This document shows, in pieces, positions 11,025-20,200 of a stretch of DNA of 64,000 bases. How positions within the stretch are numbered: position 1 is the first letter of the stretch; each line of letters begins with the position of its first letter. Under the pieces are notes generated by a model. The model ran no database searches. It had not been told where the DNA came from and saw only the letters and a program-made list of their open reading frames with translations. Location: positions 3,600,501-3,664,500 of the forward strand of contig NC_008571.1 of assembly GCF_000060345.1 (NCBI RefSeq). Direction: 5' to 3'. A program made the translations under genes and the position numbers. Source of the DNA: Christiangramia forsetii KT0803 (lineage in GTDB: Bacteria > Bacteroidota > Bacteroidia > Flavobacteriales > Flavobacteriaceae).

Positions 11025-11714
11025 TTAGAAGCTATGATGCAGGCTTAGTTGAATCTGGCCTTTACTATGGTTATTTAATGTCTGCTCCATATATCCTGCC
11101 TGGACTTTTAGGTTATCTTTGATGGCATATCCCAGGGCGCCATAAAGCCGGTTGCGGTCAAAAATCTCCACTCGCCTTCCATCTCCTATATCTTTCTGGC
11201 CATTAATAAACACCTCATTGTAAAATGCCAGATAGAGAGCATTTTTGTTGAGGGTAGCCTGATTTAGCGGAATGTTTAAAAAGAGGTTATAACGATATCT
11301 GGTTCTGAAATCCTGACCTTCTACCCATCTTTGTTCATATCTAAATCTATGTTTTAGATATATTCTTGAAGAAATTTTATGGGGAAGTAAGGCTTCCTGA
11401 TAGATCCTGCTTTCTGTAGAGGTATCATTTGAATCGCCAAAAGTTCCGGAAGTTATATTTCCATACCCCAAAGTCAATTTTACATTTTCATTCGGGCTAT
11501 AAGTTACTCCGGCCCTTAGCAGCAATTGCTCTAAATCACCAATTACATCCCAGTTTCGGTATTGAACATCTCCCTGAAGCCCGAATTTTGATTCACCGAA
11601 CTCTGTATTCCAGAAATACATATACCATCCACCAGTTTGATCTTCATTGACCTGGGCATTGGTGTTAACATTAAAAAATAGCGTAAGCAGAAGTAGACTA
11701 AATATTTTTTTCAA
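11025..11714 (-). CDS. DUF2490 outer-membrane beta-barrel protein
   Basis: The protein has 229 residues. A signal peptide (ending NVNTNAQ) is followed by alternating amphipathic strands. Characteristic pieces are GWYMYFWNTEFG, HRFRYEQRW, FRTRYRYNLF and a C-terminal aromatic residue (LSLHHSF) typical of outer-membrane barrels. This matches DUF2490, predicted small outer-membrane beta-barrels of unknown function. It is transcribed away from the tRNA-Arg region and lies 47 bp before the DUF1028 gene on the same strand, so co-transcription is possible. Confidence 0.85.
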   Translation of the reverse strand: MKKIFSLLLLTLFFNVNTNAQVNEDQTGGWYMYFWNTEFGESKFGLQGDVQYRNWDVIGDLEQLLLRAGVTYSPNENVKLTLGYGNITSGTFGDSNDTSTESRIYQEALLPHKISSRIYLKHRFRYEQRWVEGQDFRTRYRYNLFLNIPLNQATLNKNALYLAFYNEVFINGQKDIGDGRRVEIFDRNRLYGALGYAIKDNLKVQAGYMEQTLNNHSKGQIQLSLHHSF

Positions 11715-11780
11715 AACTTAAATTTTTTCCGCAAATATAAAATCGTGCGGCGGTAAATACAAGCTTTAGTACGTAACTGG

Positions 11781-12080
11781 TTATTTATTAACTTTTGTTA
11801 CCAGAAGATATATTGGGCCACCATCAACCGGGTATCCCTGGATTTGAGTTGCTTCGATTTTCACTTTTTGATCTACATATTTATTTAAATCTATAGTGTT
11901 ACTTTTTAGCGCATAGAAATCATCTTCGGTTTCGAGGCTGTGAGTTCCATATTGATAACTGGTAATATCCGTAGATTGGATAATACCAGTATACAGTGAT
12001 TTGTCATCTATATTTCCTGAACTACAACCAGTTTGTATTAGTAGAAAAAATAAAAAACTTGCCAGGTAAAATAATTTCAT
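11781..12080 (-). CDS. Small lipoprotein, unknown function
   Basis: The protein has 99 residues. A signal peptide ends in the lipobox IQTGC (Cys19), and about 75 mature residues follow. The mature part ends in a beta-rich stretch (YLLVTKVNK), suggesting a small OB- or barrel-like fold. I do not recognise the family. It precedes the DUF2490 gene on the same strand with a 66 bp gap. Confidence 0.65.
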   Translation of the reverse strand: MKLFYLASFLFFLLIQTGCSSGNIDDKSLYTGIIQSTDITSYQYGTHSLETEDDFYALKSNTIDLNKYVDQKVKIEATQIQGYPVDGGPIYLLVTKVNK

Positions 12081-12169
12081 AGCTAACCTTTAGAAGTATA
12101 TAATAATTGATTTGAAATTGGAAAAATTGAAGTTTTCAGAAAGCTCTTTATTTTTTAATAGAATCCGCT

Positions 12170-12177
12170 TATTTTTG
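12170..12177 (+). promoter_or_regulatory. Bacteroidota -7 box of tRNA-Arg
   Basis: TATTTTTG fits the TAnnTTTG consensus and lies 10 bp before the tRNA. TTTA at 12147-12150 sits at the expected 19 bp spacing as a weak -33 element. Confidence 0.6.
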
Positions 12178-12187
12178 CTAAGCAAAC

Positions 12188-12259
12188 GGCCTCATAGTTC
12201 AATGGATAGAATAGAAGTTTCCTAAACTTTAGATCCAGGTTCGATTCCTGGTGAGGCTA
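12188..12259 (+). tRNA. tRNA-Arg (anticodon CCT)
   Basis: The cloverleaf can be folded by eye. The acceptor is GGCCTCA with TGAGGCT, the anticodon stem GAAGT/ACTTT closes the loop TTCCTAA, and the T arm is CCAGG-TTCGATT-CCTGG. Anticodon CCT reads AGG. The 3' CCA is not encoded. Confidence 0.93.
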
Positions 12260-12298
12260 CTTTTAGGGGTTTATCAATACTAAAGAAATTTCTGTGTT

Positions 12299-12874
12299 CT
12301 AAAAACTATAAGTATATCCCAATAGGTAGTTCCCATCTCCACTGGAGAATGTGAGCTGCATATGCTCTTGTTGATATTCTGTTGTAAAAAGCAGGTTACT
12401 CCCTAATCCTATTGCAGCTCCTGCAATAACATCCAGAATATCATGTTTTTTAGAATCAATTCTACTTGCGGCTGTAAAACCAGCAAGTGCATAGGCGGGA
12501 ATACTATATTTAAAACCATATCTTCTATGCACAAATCCTGCACTATGGAAAACGGTAGAAGTGTGACCTGAGGGAAAGGAGTTGTCATTACTCATATCTG
12601 GTCTTTGTTTATTTATACCAAATTTTAAACCGTAGGTTACCGCTCCTGTGAGTATAAGACCTTTAGTAAATTGCCAGGCGCCGTCATAGTCCCCGATAAT
12701 AAAGCTGGTTCCAAGGCTTGCAGCAGGGAGTGCTATTAGAATAACATCTCCGATCTTTTGAGTGGTACCAACTTCCGGAAGTGTTTCACTTGTATCCTGA
12801 GCTATTGAAAGTTGAAAGAATAGCAGGCAAAAAACAATAATGGCTGCCACTTTTGGAGACTTAAAGTTTTGCAT
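12299..12874 (-). CDS. PAP2 superfamily phosphatase
   Basis: The protein has 191 residues with a signal peptide or anchor ending LSIAQ. All three phosphatase motifs are present: K84-x6-R91-P92 (KFGINKQRP), PSGH at 101-104, and SR138-139-x5-H144-x3-D148. Family members dephosphorylate lipid phosphates such as undecaprenyl pyrophosphate or phosphatidic acid, or act on lipid A. The substrate here is unknown. The protein is shorter and less hydrophobic than integral-membrane homologues, suggesting a periplasm-exposed or barrel-associated form (inference). It is monocistronic, and its 3' end lies 39 bp downstream of the tRNA-Arg gene. Confidence 0.88.
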   Translation of the reverse strand: MQNFKSPKVAAIIVFCLLFFQLSIAQDTSETLPEVGTTQKIGDVILIALPAASLGTSFIIGDYDGAWQFTKGLILTGAVTYGLKFGINKQRPDMSNDNSFPSGHTSTVFHSAGFVHRRYGFKYSIPAYALAGFTAASRIDSKKHDILDVIAGAAIGLGSNLLFTTEYQQEHMQLTFSSGDGNYLLGYTYSF

Positions 12875-13099
12875 ATAGTAGGCTGTTGAATCTTGTGCTA
12901 ATGATTGATTAAATATTCGTTGCAGTTTGCCATAAATGTATATGAAAAAGGGAAATCAATCTAAAGGAACATTTCATATTTATGATAATAGATTAATTTT
13001 CACGATAGAAAGCAACAGATCGATATAGATTATAGGACTCACCCTTAAAGTGTTAGCGTTTATAGAGAGAATATTCAAAATAGGATTCGTGGTTTCAGA

Positions 13100-13882
13100 T
13101 TATATTCCTAACCATGAGTTAAAATCACTAGTCTTATTTTGACTTGTCTTTAGTATTTTTCTATCAGAATTTAAAAATACAGATAGAATATTCTTGTTAT
13201 ATCTTTCAAGCTTATCAATAAACTTTCGGTGTACGATTTCGCTTCGATTGATTTTAAAAAACTTTTTGGGATCTAAGAGCAGTTCTATTTCATTAAATAC
13301 TTTTTGAGGCATTGTGTGTCTCTTGTTCGTTTCATCAAAAGCAAAAATAATTCCTTGATCTGCTTGAAAACAAACTATAGAATCCACCTTTAGGAAATAA
13401 ATACCTTTAGCAGATTTTATAGCGAATTGATCTTTATATTCAACATTGTTTTCTTGACCTTCTTTAATGAAATTGTTTATTGTGCCAATCAATTCATTGT
13501 AATTAGGAGCAGAATCGCCTTTTAACCTAATGAATTTATTCCAGGCGTTTGAAAATTGTTCGAATGAATATGGCTTTAAAAGATAAGCTATCCCGTTAGC
13601 TTCAAATGCATTTATGAAGAACTCATTATAGGCAGTAGCAAAAATAATCGGGCAATGTAAGATAACGTCTTTATAAACTTCAAAAACATTACCATCTCTT
13701 AATTCTATGTCTGAAAATATAAGATCAAAATCCTGCGTTTTTGATAAAAGCACTTTTAGATCTGAGACTGTTTCTATTTCCTTCACAATTTTGAACGAAT
13801 TACAAGCCTGCGCAATATATCTTTGAAGTTTTTTTCTGGCGGGGGCCTCATCCTCAATTATAAGTATTTTATACATCTGCAT
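13100..13882 (-). CDS. LytTR-family response regulator
   Basis: The protein has 260 residues. The N-terminal receiver domain starts MYKILIIEDEAPARKKL, has the phospho-acceptor Asp58 in LIFSDIEL and the conserved Lys in LLKPYS. The C-terminal LytTR DNA-binding domain (about 155-258) includes KSAKGIYFLKVDSI and KFFKINRSEIVH. It is the cognate partner of the histidine kinase whose gene overlaps it by 14 bp upstream. LytTR regulators bind promoter repeats; target genes cannot be named, though the 246-residue protein upstream on the same strand is a candidate. Confidence 0.93.
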   Translation of the reverse strand: MQMYKILIIEDEAPARKKLQRYIAQACNSFKIVKEIETVSDLKVLLSKTQDFDLIFSDIELRDGNVFEVYKDVILHCPIIFATAYNEFFINAFEANGIAYLLKPYSFEQFSNAWNKFIRLKGDSAPNYNELIGTINNFIKEGQENNVEYKDQFAIKSAKGIYFLKVDSIVCFQADQGIIFAFDETNKRHTMPQKVFNEIELLLDPKKFFKINRSEIVHRKFIDKLERYNKNILSVFLNSDRKILKTSQNKTSDFNSWLGI

Positions 13883-14915
13883 TCTTATTTATAAATGGCA
13901 ATGTCACTTTAAAGTGAGTATCGTTTTCTTCGATGGCGATATTAGTACTTCCTAATAAACGAAACTGAATAGAAAGGTTTTTAAGTGCCCTTCCACCATC
14001 AATTTTTTTTTGTTGCTTTATAATTTTATTATTTGATACCTGGATGTTTTCCCCTATAGAGACATTAATATGCACAGGATTTTCGATGGTACCTAAATTA
14101 TGCTCTATGGCATTTTCTACTAATATTTGTAAACAAAAAGGCGGAACCATTGTCTTTGGCTTTATATTTTTTTGATTAAAATTTAAAGAATAATAACCCA
14201 AATATTTTTCTTCCATTAGCTTAAAGTAATTTCTGGTAAACTCAATTTCTTCCTGTAAAGGCACCAGTTTTTTTTCTGAGGTAATTAAAGAATAGCGGTA
14301 TAATTCTGAAAAATGATGTAGAAAACTGCTCGCTTTATCTTTATCTTCTTCAATAAGTTGGTCAAGTGTATTGAGATTGTTAAATAAAAAATGTGGATTG
14401 AGTTGAGCTTTTAGTTGCTGAATTTTACTTGATGCAATTGCTTTATCATATTCATTAATGGCAATTCTATAAGAATTGTTCTCTTTTGAATACAAATAAG
14501 CTAGATATAGGCTTCCAAATAATATGAATTCAACAATTCGACTCATATTTACACTTAATAAGGTTTGAGTATTGAAATTTCTGGACACCGTATCGAATAT
14601 TAGCGCTATTATGATATTCAATAAATTTGAAGCGCAAAGGTATAATACGAAGGCGATGCCAAAGTATTTCAAATATGTTTTTAGATTGACTACTTCTTGT
14701 GTATCCTTTCTGCCTAAATAATTGACAATAACTTTGATTAAAATAAAAATAGTAAAAGCTGCTAAAAATTGTCCAACGGGTCCATCTGGCAGAAATGCCA
14801 TTTTCAATTTTTGACCTACTACGATTCTATTATTTACGACTAGGACATAGCTTAAGAGAAAGATGAATAGTATGAAATACTTGTCAATCTGTAAAAAATT
14901 CAATAGTTTTTTCAT
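13869..14915 (-). CDS. LytS-like sensor histidine kinase
   Basis: The protein has 348 residues. Four hydrophobic segments lie in the first 145 residues, with no extracellular sensor domain. The His_kinase domain (PF06580 type) has the phospho-acceptor H175 in LNPHFLFNN, the hallmark of this family. The ATPase N-box follows in LQILVENAIEHNLG. The usual glycine-rich lid is weak, reading DGGRALKNL. The gene overlaps the response regulator gene by 14 bp, so the pair is co-translated. The signal is unknown. Confidence 0.9.
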   Translation of the reverse strand: MKKLLNFLQIDKYFILFIFLLSYVLVVNNRIVVGQKLKMAFLPDGPVGQFLAAFTIFILIKVIVNYLGRKDTQEVVNLKTYLKYFGIAFVLYLCASNLLNIIIALIFDTVSRNFNTQTLLSVNMSRIVEFILFGSLYLAYLYSKENNSYRIAINEYDKAIASSKIQQLKAQLNPHFLFNNLNTLDQLIEEDKDKASSFLHHFSELYRYSLITSEKKLVPLQEEIEFTRNYFKLMEEKYLGYYSLNFNQKNIKPKTMVPPFCLQILVENAIEHNLGTIENPVHINVSIGENIQVSNNKIIKQQKKIDGGRALKNLSIQFRLLGSTNIAIEENDTHFKVTLPFINKNADV

Positions 14916-14988
14916 GGAGAGGCAAATTAAGAAACTTCCTTAAAAACATAGTTGTCTGGTTTCAAGGAAGTTTGAAATTAAGGGGTAA

Positions 14989-15729
14989 CTATTCTGGCCA
15001 TGAATTCGTTACTTTTCCTTCATCATCATATACTTCCAGCTTTACATTATTGCCTTTATCAACATAAAACATAGCTTTTGTCTCCCCATTTTCTCCAAAT
15101 AGAAACAATCCATTATTCTGACTTCCCGTTTTTCCTAAGACTATTCTTGGAGTTGCACCAATAAGTCCTTGATCTGCATATTCTTTATATTTTTGTCTTC
15201 TTATTTTTTTATCTTCGATAAGCTCAAGTTCTTCCATGACTTTAGTGACTTCTTGCTGGGTTAAATTGGCCGTGCGGTCATTAAAAACTAATGAACTACT
15301 CACCATTCTTTCCTCTCCTTTTTTAAAATCAATATTTCTCAGTTGCATCACTTGATCACCATCATATTGATCATAGGTTAATGAAAGCCCGGAGCTATGG
15401 CCATTTTCATCCTTAGCACCATCATATATAAATCCGCCACATTCAATCCCATCTTCATTAAAATATAGCATTCCAGAGCGCTTTTTTCTGTTTTTAGTGA
15501 CTTCTCTACCATTTACTGTAGCCGATCCATTTGGAAATTGTTCTACATTAGTAATTATCATTTTAACGGTGCCATCAGATTCTACAATATTGATGCGCTC
15601 AACATCAATAGTTCCAAATTTTTGATTTTCTTTCGTTTTAAAAGCAAATAATAGCATTGCAGTTATAACTGCTACTGTGCATATTGCAAACGTTCTTAAG
15701 ACCACTAATTCTCGATTGATATTTTTCAT
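14989..15729 (-). CDS. Conserved unknown protein with N-terminal membrane anchor
   Basis: The protein has 246 residues. Residues 10-30 form a single transmembrane helix, and the rest is predicted outside the cytoplasm. It has two similar segments: an early one (FGTIDVERINIVESDGTVKM) and a later one (GLFLFGENGETKAMFYVDK). In between is a helical charged region. The DVERINIVE-DGT pattern recurs in unannotated proteins of Bacteroidota and other phyla, from memory; no function is known to me. It lies 73 bp upstream of the kinase gene on the same strand and could be part of that signalling operon. Confidence 0.7.
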   Translation of the reverse strand: MKNINRELVVLRTFAICTVAVITAMLLFAFKTKENQKFGTIDVERINIVESDGTVKMIITNVEQFPNGSATVNGREVTKNRKKRSGMLYFNEDGIECGGFIYDGAKDENGHSSGLSLTYDQYDGDQVMQLRNIDFKKGEERMVSSSLVFNDRTANLTQQEVTKVMEELELIEDKKIRRQKYKEYADQGLIGATPRIVLGKTGSQNNGLFLFGENGETKAMFYVDKGNNVKLEVYDDEGKVTNSWPE

Positions 15730-16112
15730 TGTATTTATTTTTTTGAGTGTTTAATTATTTGAAGCAATACTAGCGCTATAAAAAAAACACGACAAAGTAG
15801 AAGTAATGAGTGCAGGAAAATATCGAATGAATAAAGGAAAAAACAGATTAAACGATTTTAGCACAGCACTCTCTTATTTGCAATAGACCGCTCACTTTTA
15901 TTGGTCTTTGATAAGTTTCAATTTTTATGAGAAAACATAGATCGATTTAAATTACCACTCAAAAATTGTTAATAGCTTGGTTGAAAACTATTTAAAGTGC
16001 TCAAAAATTTAAGGCTAATGTCTTCGTAAATTGCAAATACCCCAACTATACCCTACTTATAATAGCTGAATTCGAAACCTACAGTAATTATTTTACTGAT
16101 AAATCAGACTAT
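15730..16112. other. Intergenic region, no gene seen
   Basis: This is AT-rich spacer between divergent genes. The only structure noticed is a weak inverted repeat AGACC...GGTCT near 15885-15908. No promoter box of the TAnnTTTG type stood out. Confidence 0.5.
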
Positions 16113-16322
16113 ATGAGATTTTTTTTGCACCAAATCAAATTGATCGAACAGACAGATGCCGATACTACTATTATCAGCCTTCTGTTTAAATTCATTTTAA
16201 TAACGGGAATTGCGTTACTGGTATTTTTTCTCACGGCTCAAACGTATACACCGGCATCTTTCAATGATAATAAAAGATCATTACCAGAAATGCTAAAAAC
16301 CAATCCGCCTGCACCTTACTAA
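16113..16322 (+). CDS. Possible small single-pass membrane protein
   Basis: A 69-residue frame starting MRFFLHQIKLIEQ has one strong hydrophobic helix (about 23-42) and a Pro-rich tail ending NPPAPY. The composition looks like a real membrane peptide. There is no recognised family, operon partner or clear ribosome-binding signal, so this could be a chance ORF. Confidence 0.35.
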   Translation: MRFFLHQIKLIEQTDADTTIISLLFKFILITGIALLVFFLTAQTYTPASFNDNKRSLPEMLKTNPPAPY

Positions 16323-16482
16323 AAAATACGTATAGAATTTTTGCGTATTACTACCCTTGTGCAAATAGATTAGCTTTTAATCAGAGGTGTAAATTCCATT
16401 ATTCCCCCGCACCTCTATTATAATTCGGAAGCTAGCAGATTTTTTAGAGCTATTCCTGCCAGATTTTTTAAATTAGTAGAAT

Positions 16483-17154
16483 ATGCTGAAGAATATTAAA
16501 ACTCTGATTTTTGACGTAAATGAAACCTTATTGGATCTGGATCCCTTAAAGACTAGTATAAATGAAGCACTAGGAAATAATCAGGCTACAGATGTCTGGT
16601 TTGCAGAACTGCTCCAATATTCTTTGGTGGAAAGTGTGACGAATACATATCATGATTTTAGCGAGATTGCAGCGGCAATTTTAAAAATGAATGCCAAAAA
16701 ATATGATAAAGAGTTTTCCGAAGAAGAAATAAAAGACATTTTAAAACCAATAAGTCAATTAGAAGCCTATGCCGATGTTGTGGAAGGACTGGAAAAATTA
16801 CAGAAAACTGACCTCCAATTAATCGCTTTTAGTAACGGAAAACCTTCTGTATTAAAAGAACAATTGGAATTTGCCGGTCTTTCGAAATATTTTGATAAAA
16901 TTCTAAGTGTAGATCCGGTTAAAAAATATAAACCACATCCTGAAACCTATGAATTTGTATTGAAAGAAGCCGGTACTAAAAAAGAAAATTCCATGATGGT
17001 AGCAGCACATGGTTGGGATATAACCGGAGCTATGAGGGCAGGCTTAAGAACCGCTTTTATTCAACGTCCGGGAAAGTTTATATTTCCACTCTCTCAAAAA
17101 CCAACTATAGAAACCAGTGATATTCTAACTTTAGCCCTGGAATTGGGATGTTAA
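16483..17154 (+). CDS. HAD hydrolase, type II haloacid dehalogenase-like
   Basis: The protein has 223 residues and is cytoplasmic. The HAD motifs are clear: nucleophile D11 in LIFDVNETLLDL, motif II Ser/Asn in AFSNGKPS, motif III Lys in KKYKPHPETYEF, and the acidic/neutral motif IV segment VAAHGWDITGAMRAG. The NETL variant after the nucleophile and the AHGWD segment are characteristic of the L-2-haloacid dehalogenase subgroup. Actual substrate may be another small halo- or phospho-compound. It is monocistronic with its own terminator. Confidence 0.88.
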   Translation: MLKNIKTLIFDVNETLLDLDPLKTSINEALGNNQATDVWFAELLQYSLVESVTNTYHDFSEIAAAILKMNAKKYDKEFSEEEIKDILKPISQLEAYADVVEGLEKLQKTDLQLIAFSNGKPSVLKEQLEFAGLSKYFDKILSVDPVKKYKPHPETYEFVLKEAGTKKENSMMVAAHGWDITGAMRAGLRTAFIQRPGKFIFPLSQKPTIETSDILTLALELGC

Positions 17155-17170
17155 GCGAATTACTTTAACT

Positions 17171-17207
17171 AAAAAACCACGCTGGTAAATAATCAGCGTG
17201 GTTTTTT
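17171..17207. terminator. Strong bidirectional terminator
   Basis: AAAAAACCACGCTG (17171-17184) pairs perfectly with CAGCGTGGTTTTTT (17194-17207) around a 9-base loop. It has A and T tracts on both sides, so it can serve both the HAD gene and the convergent 1203-residue protein gene. Confidence 0.93.
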
Positions 17208-17227
17208 TATACTCTATAGATAGATTC

Positions 17228-20200
17228 CTAGAAATCGAAATTAAAAGTAAAATTAACTCGACCTCCTTCATCTCCAACATAGTATCCTATATTTCCTGTA
17301 AATGCTTTGAAAGCATTTATGAAAATAGATCCACCATAATTAGTGTGCCAGTCGCTACTGTTGTCATCATCAACCCAAACTCTACCATAATCAAAACCTA
17401 AACTGGCTCCAAGTCTAAGCGGGACAAAATTGGTTCTAAATTGTGTAATACCACTTCTTAAATCAATATTCTGGTAAAAAGCATATTTCCCATTAAAACG
17501 TTCATTTCTATATCCGCGAAGACTGTTCATATTTCCACCTCCTAAAGTAGCACCATGATAGAACTCATAATTATCTCCAATGATGGCTTCACCACCAATT
17601 TTTGTTGCAAGTGCGGCAAAACCACTTTCGTGCAGCGGATAGTTTAATGATAGCATCGGTTTTATGTACGCAAACCTATTATCGTATTCATCGATATTGG
17701 TTTTATAACCTGCGGTGACATCTAATTCCATACCTCTTGAAGGAAAAGCGACCCTGTCTTTATTGAAATAATTATAATTCAATTCACCACCGGCATACAT
17801 CTGGCTTTCAAATATGTCATTGCTTTGATCAAAAGTATCTGCTACAAACCTACCTTCATCATAAGCTATTTCCATAGATTCAATGAGTGGTTTGATATAA
17901 AAACTTACTTTTTTATTCTTTCTGTAAATTAAAGAGGGAGCAAAACTCCATTGTTCAATTTTAACCCTATTGTAATCTTTGTCTATATCGTCAGGATCAT
18001 ACTCAGTATCATTCCCAGTTCCGAAATAGTTAATCACATAGTTCGGGCTGGAATAATAAGCATCCAGGCCAAAATTCCAATTATGAAAAATATGGGCGAA
18101 CTCCCCGGAGTACCCAACATCAAAGCCCTTGGTAGTAAAAAAATAATTAGCAGTTAAATTATGCTTAGCGGTAAAAGGATTTCTTACAAGTCCGTTTGTG
18201 GTGTAAGTATTATTTACTCCAAGGCTAAACCCCTGATCTGAATTAAAATCAGCATTTGGCAAAAATGTATATTGTCTTATTTTTTTCTTTTTAGGGTCAT
18301 AGTTATTAATGTCATAAGAGTCTACCAACATTTTACGTGCTCCGGGAGTTTTAATGGTATTCTCCTTGCTTCTATAATCGTAGAGTTTAGCACGTTTTTT
18401 ATTCTGAAAATCATAAATATCATTTTCTTCTCCTCCAATGATCTTCAATGGTACGAGGCCAGAACCTTCTCCTACGATTTGGAATTCATCATCTCCATCA
18501 AGACCATAGATCCAGACCTCCCTGGTCATTTTAGAATCATAAGATTTTTTAGCTGTGATCTCTCCGTCTTCATTCTTTAATTCAACAGTAGTGATCCCAT
18601 TTGGCTTCCTGGTAATAAGAAATTTATCGTCCTCCTCAGTACCTGTGAACATATCAAATTCGGTGAGATGTTGGTAATAATCCCTGGCGATCTCATCTAG
18701 ATTTGCTCTACGAGCTTTCATTGTTTTTTTGATATCGGCAACATAAGAGTCTTCAGTAAGACCTTCTGGTAAAACCCCAAAAGCTTCCTGAATTACTTCA
18801 TCGGTGATATTATTCTGAATATAATCTGCCTGTTTTTTCCAATCTTCCCACTGAGCATTTCTAATGAAGGCCTTATCCAAAGGATAACCGGCAATATTGA
18901 ACCATTTTGGTCTTTTTACCATAGGGCTATATTGTTCCATAGCTCTAAATTCGGGGAAACCCATTCTTATAAGAGAAAGTGCAAGACCATCAGTTTTAGG
19001 AAACACCTGATCACGATCTTTTGCTATTGGAAGATATTTTTTCTTGCCATTTTCATCTTCAAACTCAGCCCATTCGTATTGGCCTTCATGTCTATCCCAG
19101 TCACCAAGTAGCATATCCAGTAATCTTGCTCTAATAAACATATCTTCGTCTACGTAAGCATCTTTAGATTCTCTCATCTCCTGGTATAGATCTAAGGTAT
19201 TTAATACGTCATCTGCATTTCCGAACATATCTTTATTCTCATCACCAATATGAGCTTCAAACATGTATAATTCATCACCATATTCTTCATTATACACTCC
19301 TAATGCCTCTTGTTTAGGTACATAATATAAGCTTGAATTAGGATGATAGATTTCTAATTCATCCATAAATCGTCCTGCAGGAAATGTTCCGTAGGGAAAA
19401 GCAGTGGTATAGAAATCCTGTACATATCTTTCGGCAACGGTATTTTCAAGATAATCTTCTACATAGTGTGTTGTAACTACGGTAGTTTGCAGGAATTGAA
19501 GGGCACTTTTTTTAAGAGCTCTCATGGTATATTCATGGTCATCTTCATCAATAAAACCTAAAGATCTGGATTGGTGACCTCCACCAGCTCCTAACACTTC
19601 CAGATTTCCGGGGATAGTATCAAGGTATAAAACAGGAAATTCAAATTTCTTGCTGTAGAGAGATCGGTAATGCTCACCCCAAATCGCTTTAAAAACACCA
19701 TCCTTATCGGTCTCTTCTTCGGTATATACTGAAGCCATCGTGTTTTCTCCGAGGCGTGTTTTTGGCCATTCTACTTCATCGATACTGGGACGTTCACGAG
19801 AAATCTGTTTATTAAAAATTTTCTCTGAACCAGTTTCAGAAATTTTATAGAACTCAACGTTGGAACTTCCATTTTTATTGATATTTATTTTTGCATAACC
19901 AAGATCATAAGCTGCAAAATCTCCATGATCTTTTTCCGGTTTTGCCTTTACAGGATTTTCAGTTACTCCTGCTATAATCTGCTCCACTCTATCATCCTGA
20001 ACATATTGCAGGTTTTGATCGTTTCCAGAAACAAAGATGACGTCGTTATATTGTCTTGCCAGTGCTTCCAGAGTACCCATTAATTGTTTCAACTGTGGAT
20101 TTCTTCTGGTCTGGCTACTTGCACCAATAATCTTCTCAAAAAAGCCAATCTTGGTTTGGGTCATAATGGGGTGATGAACCGCTACGATAACTGTTTTTCG

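Noticed and set aside
12940-13026. Short frame beginning MKKGNQSKG upstream of the PAP2 gene
   Set aside because: It has only 28 codons, no membrane or motif features, and no operon partner.
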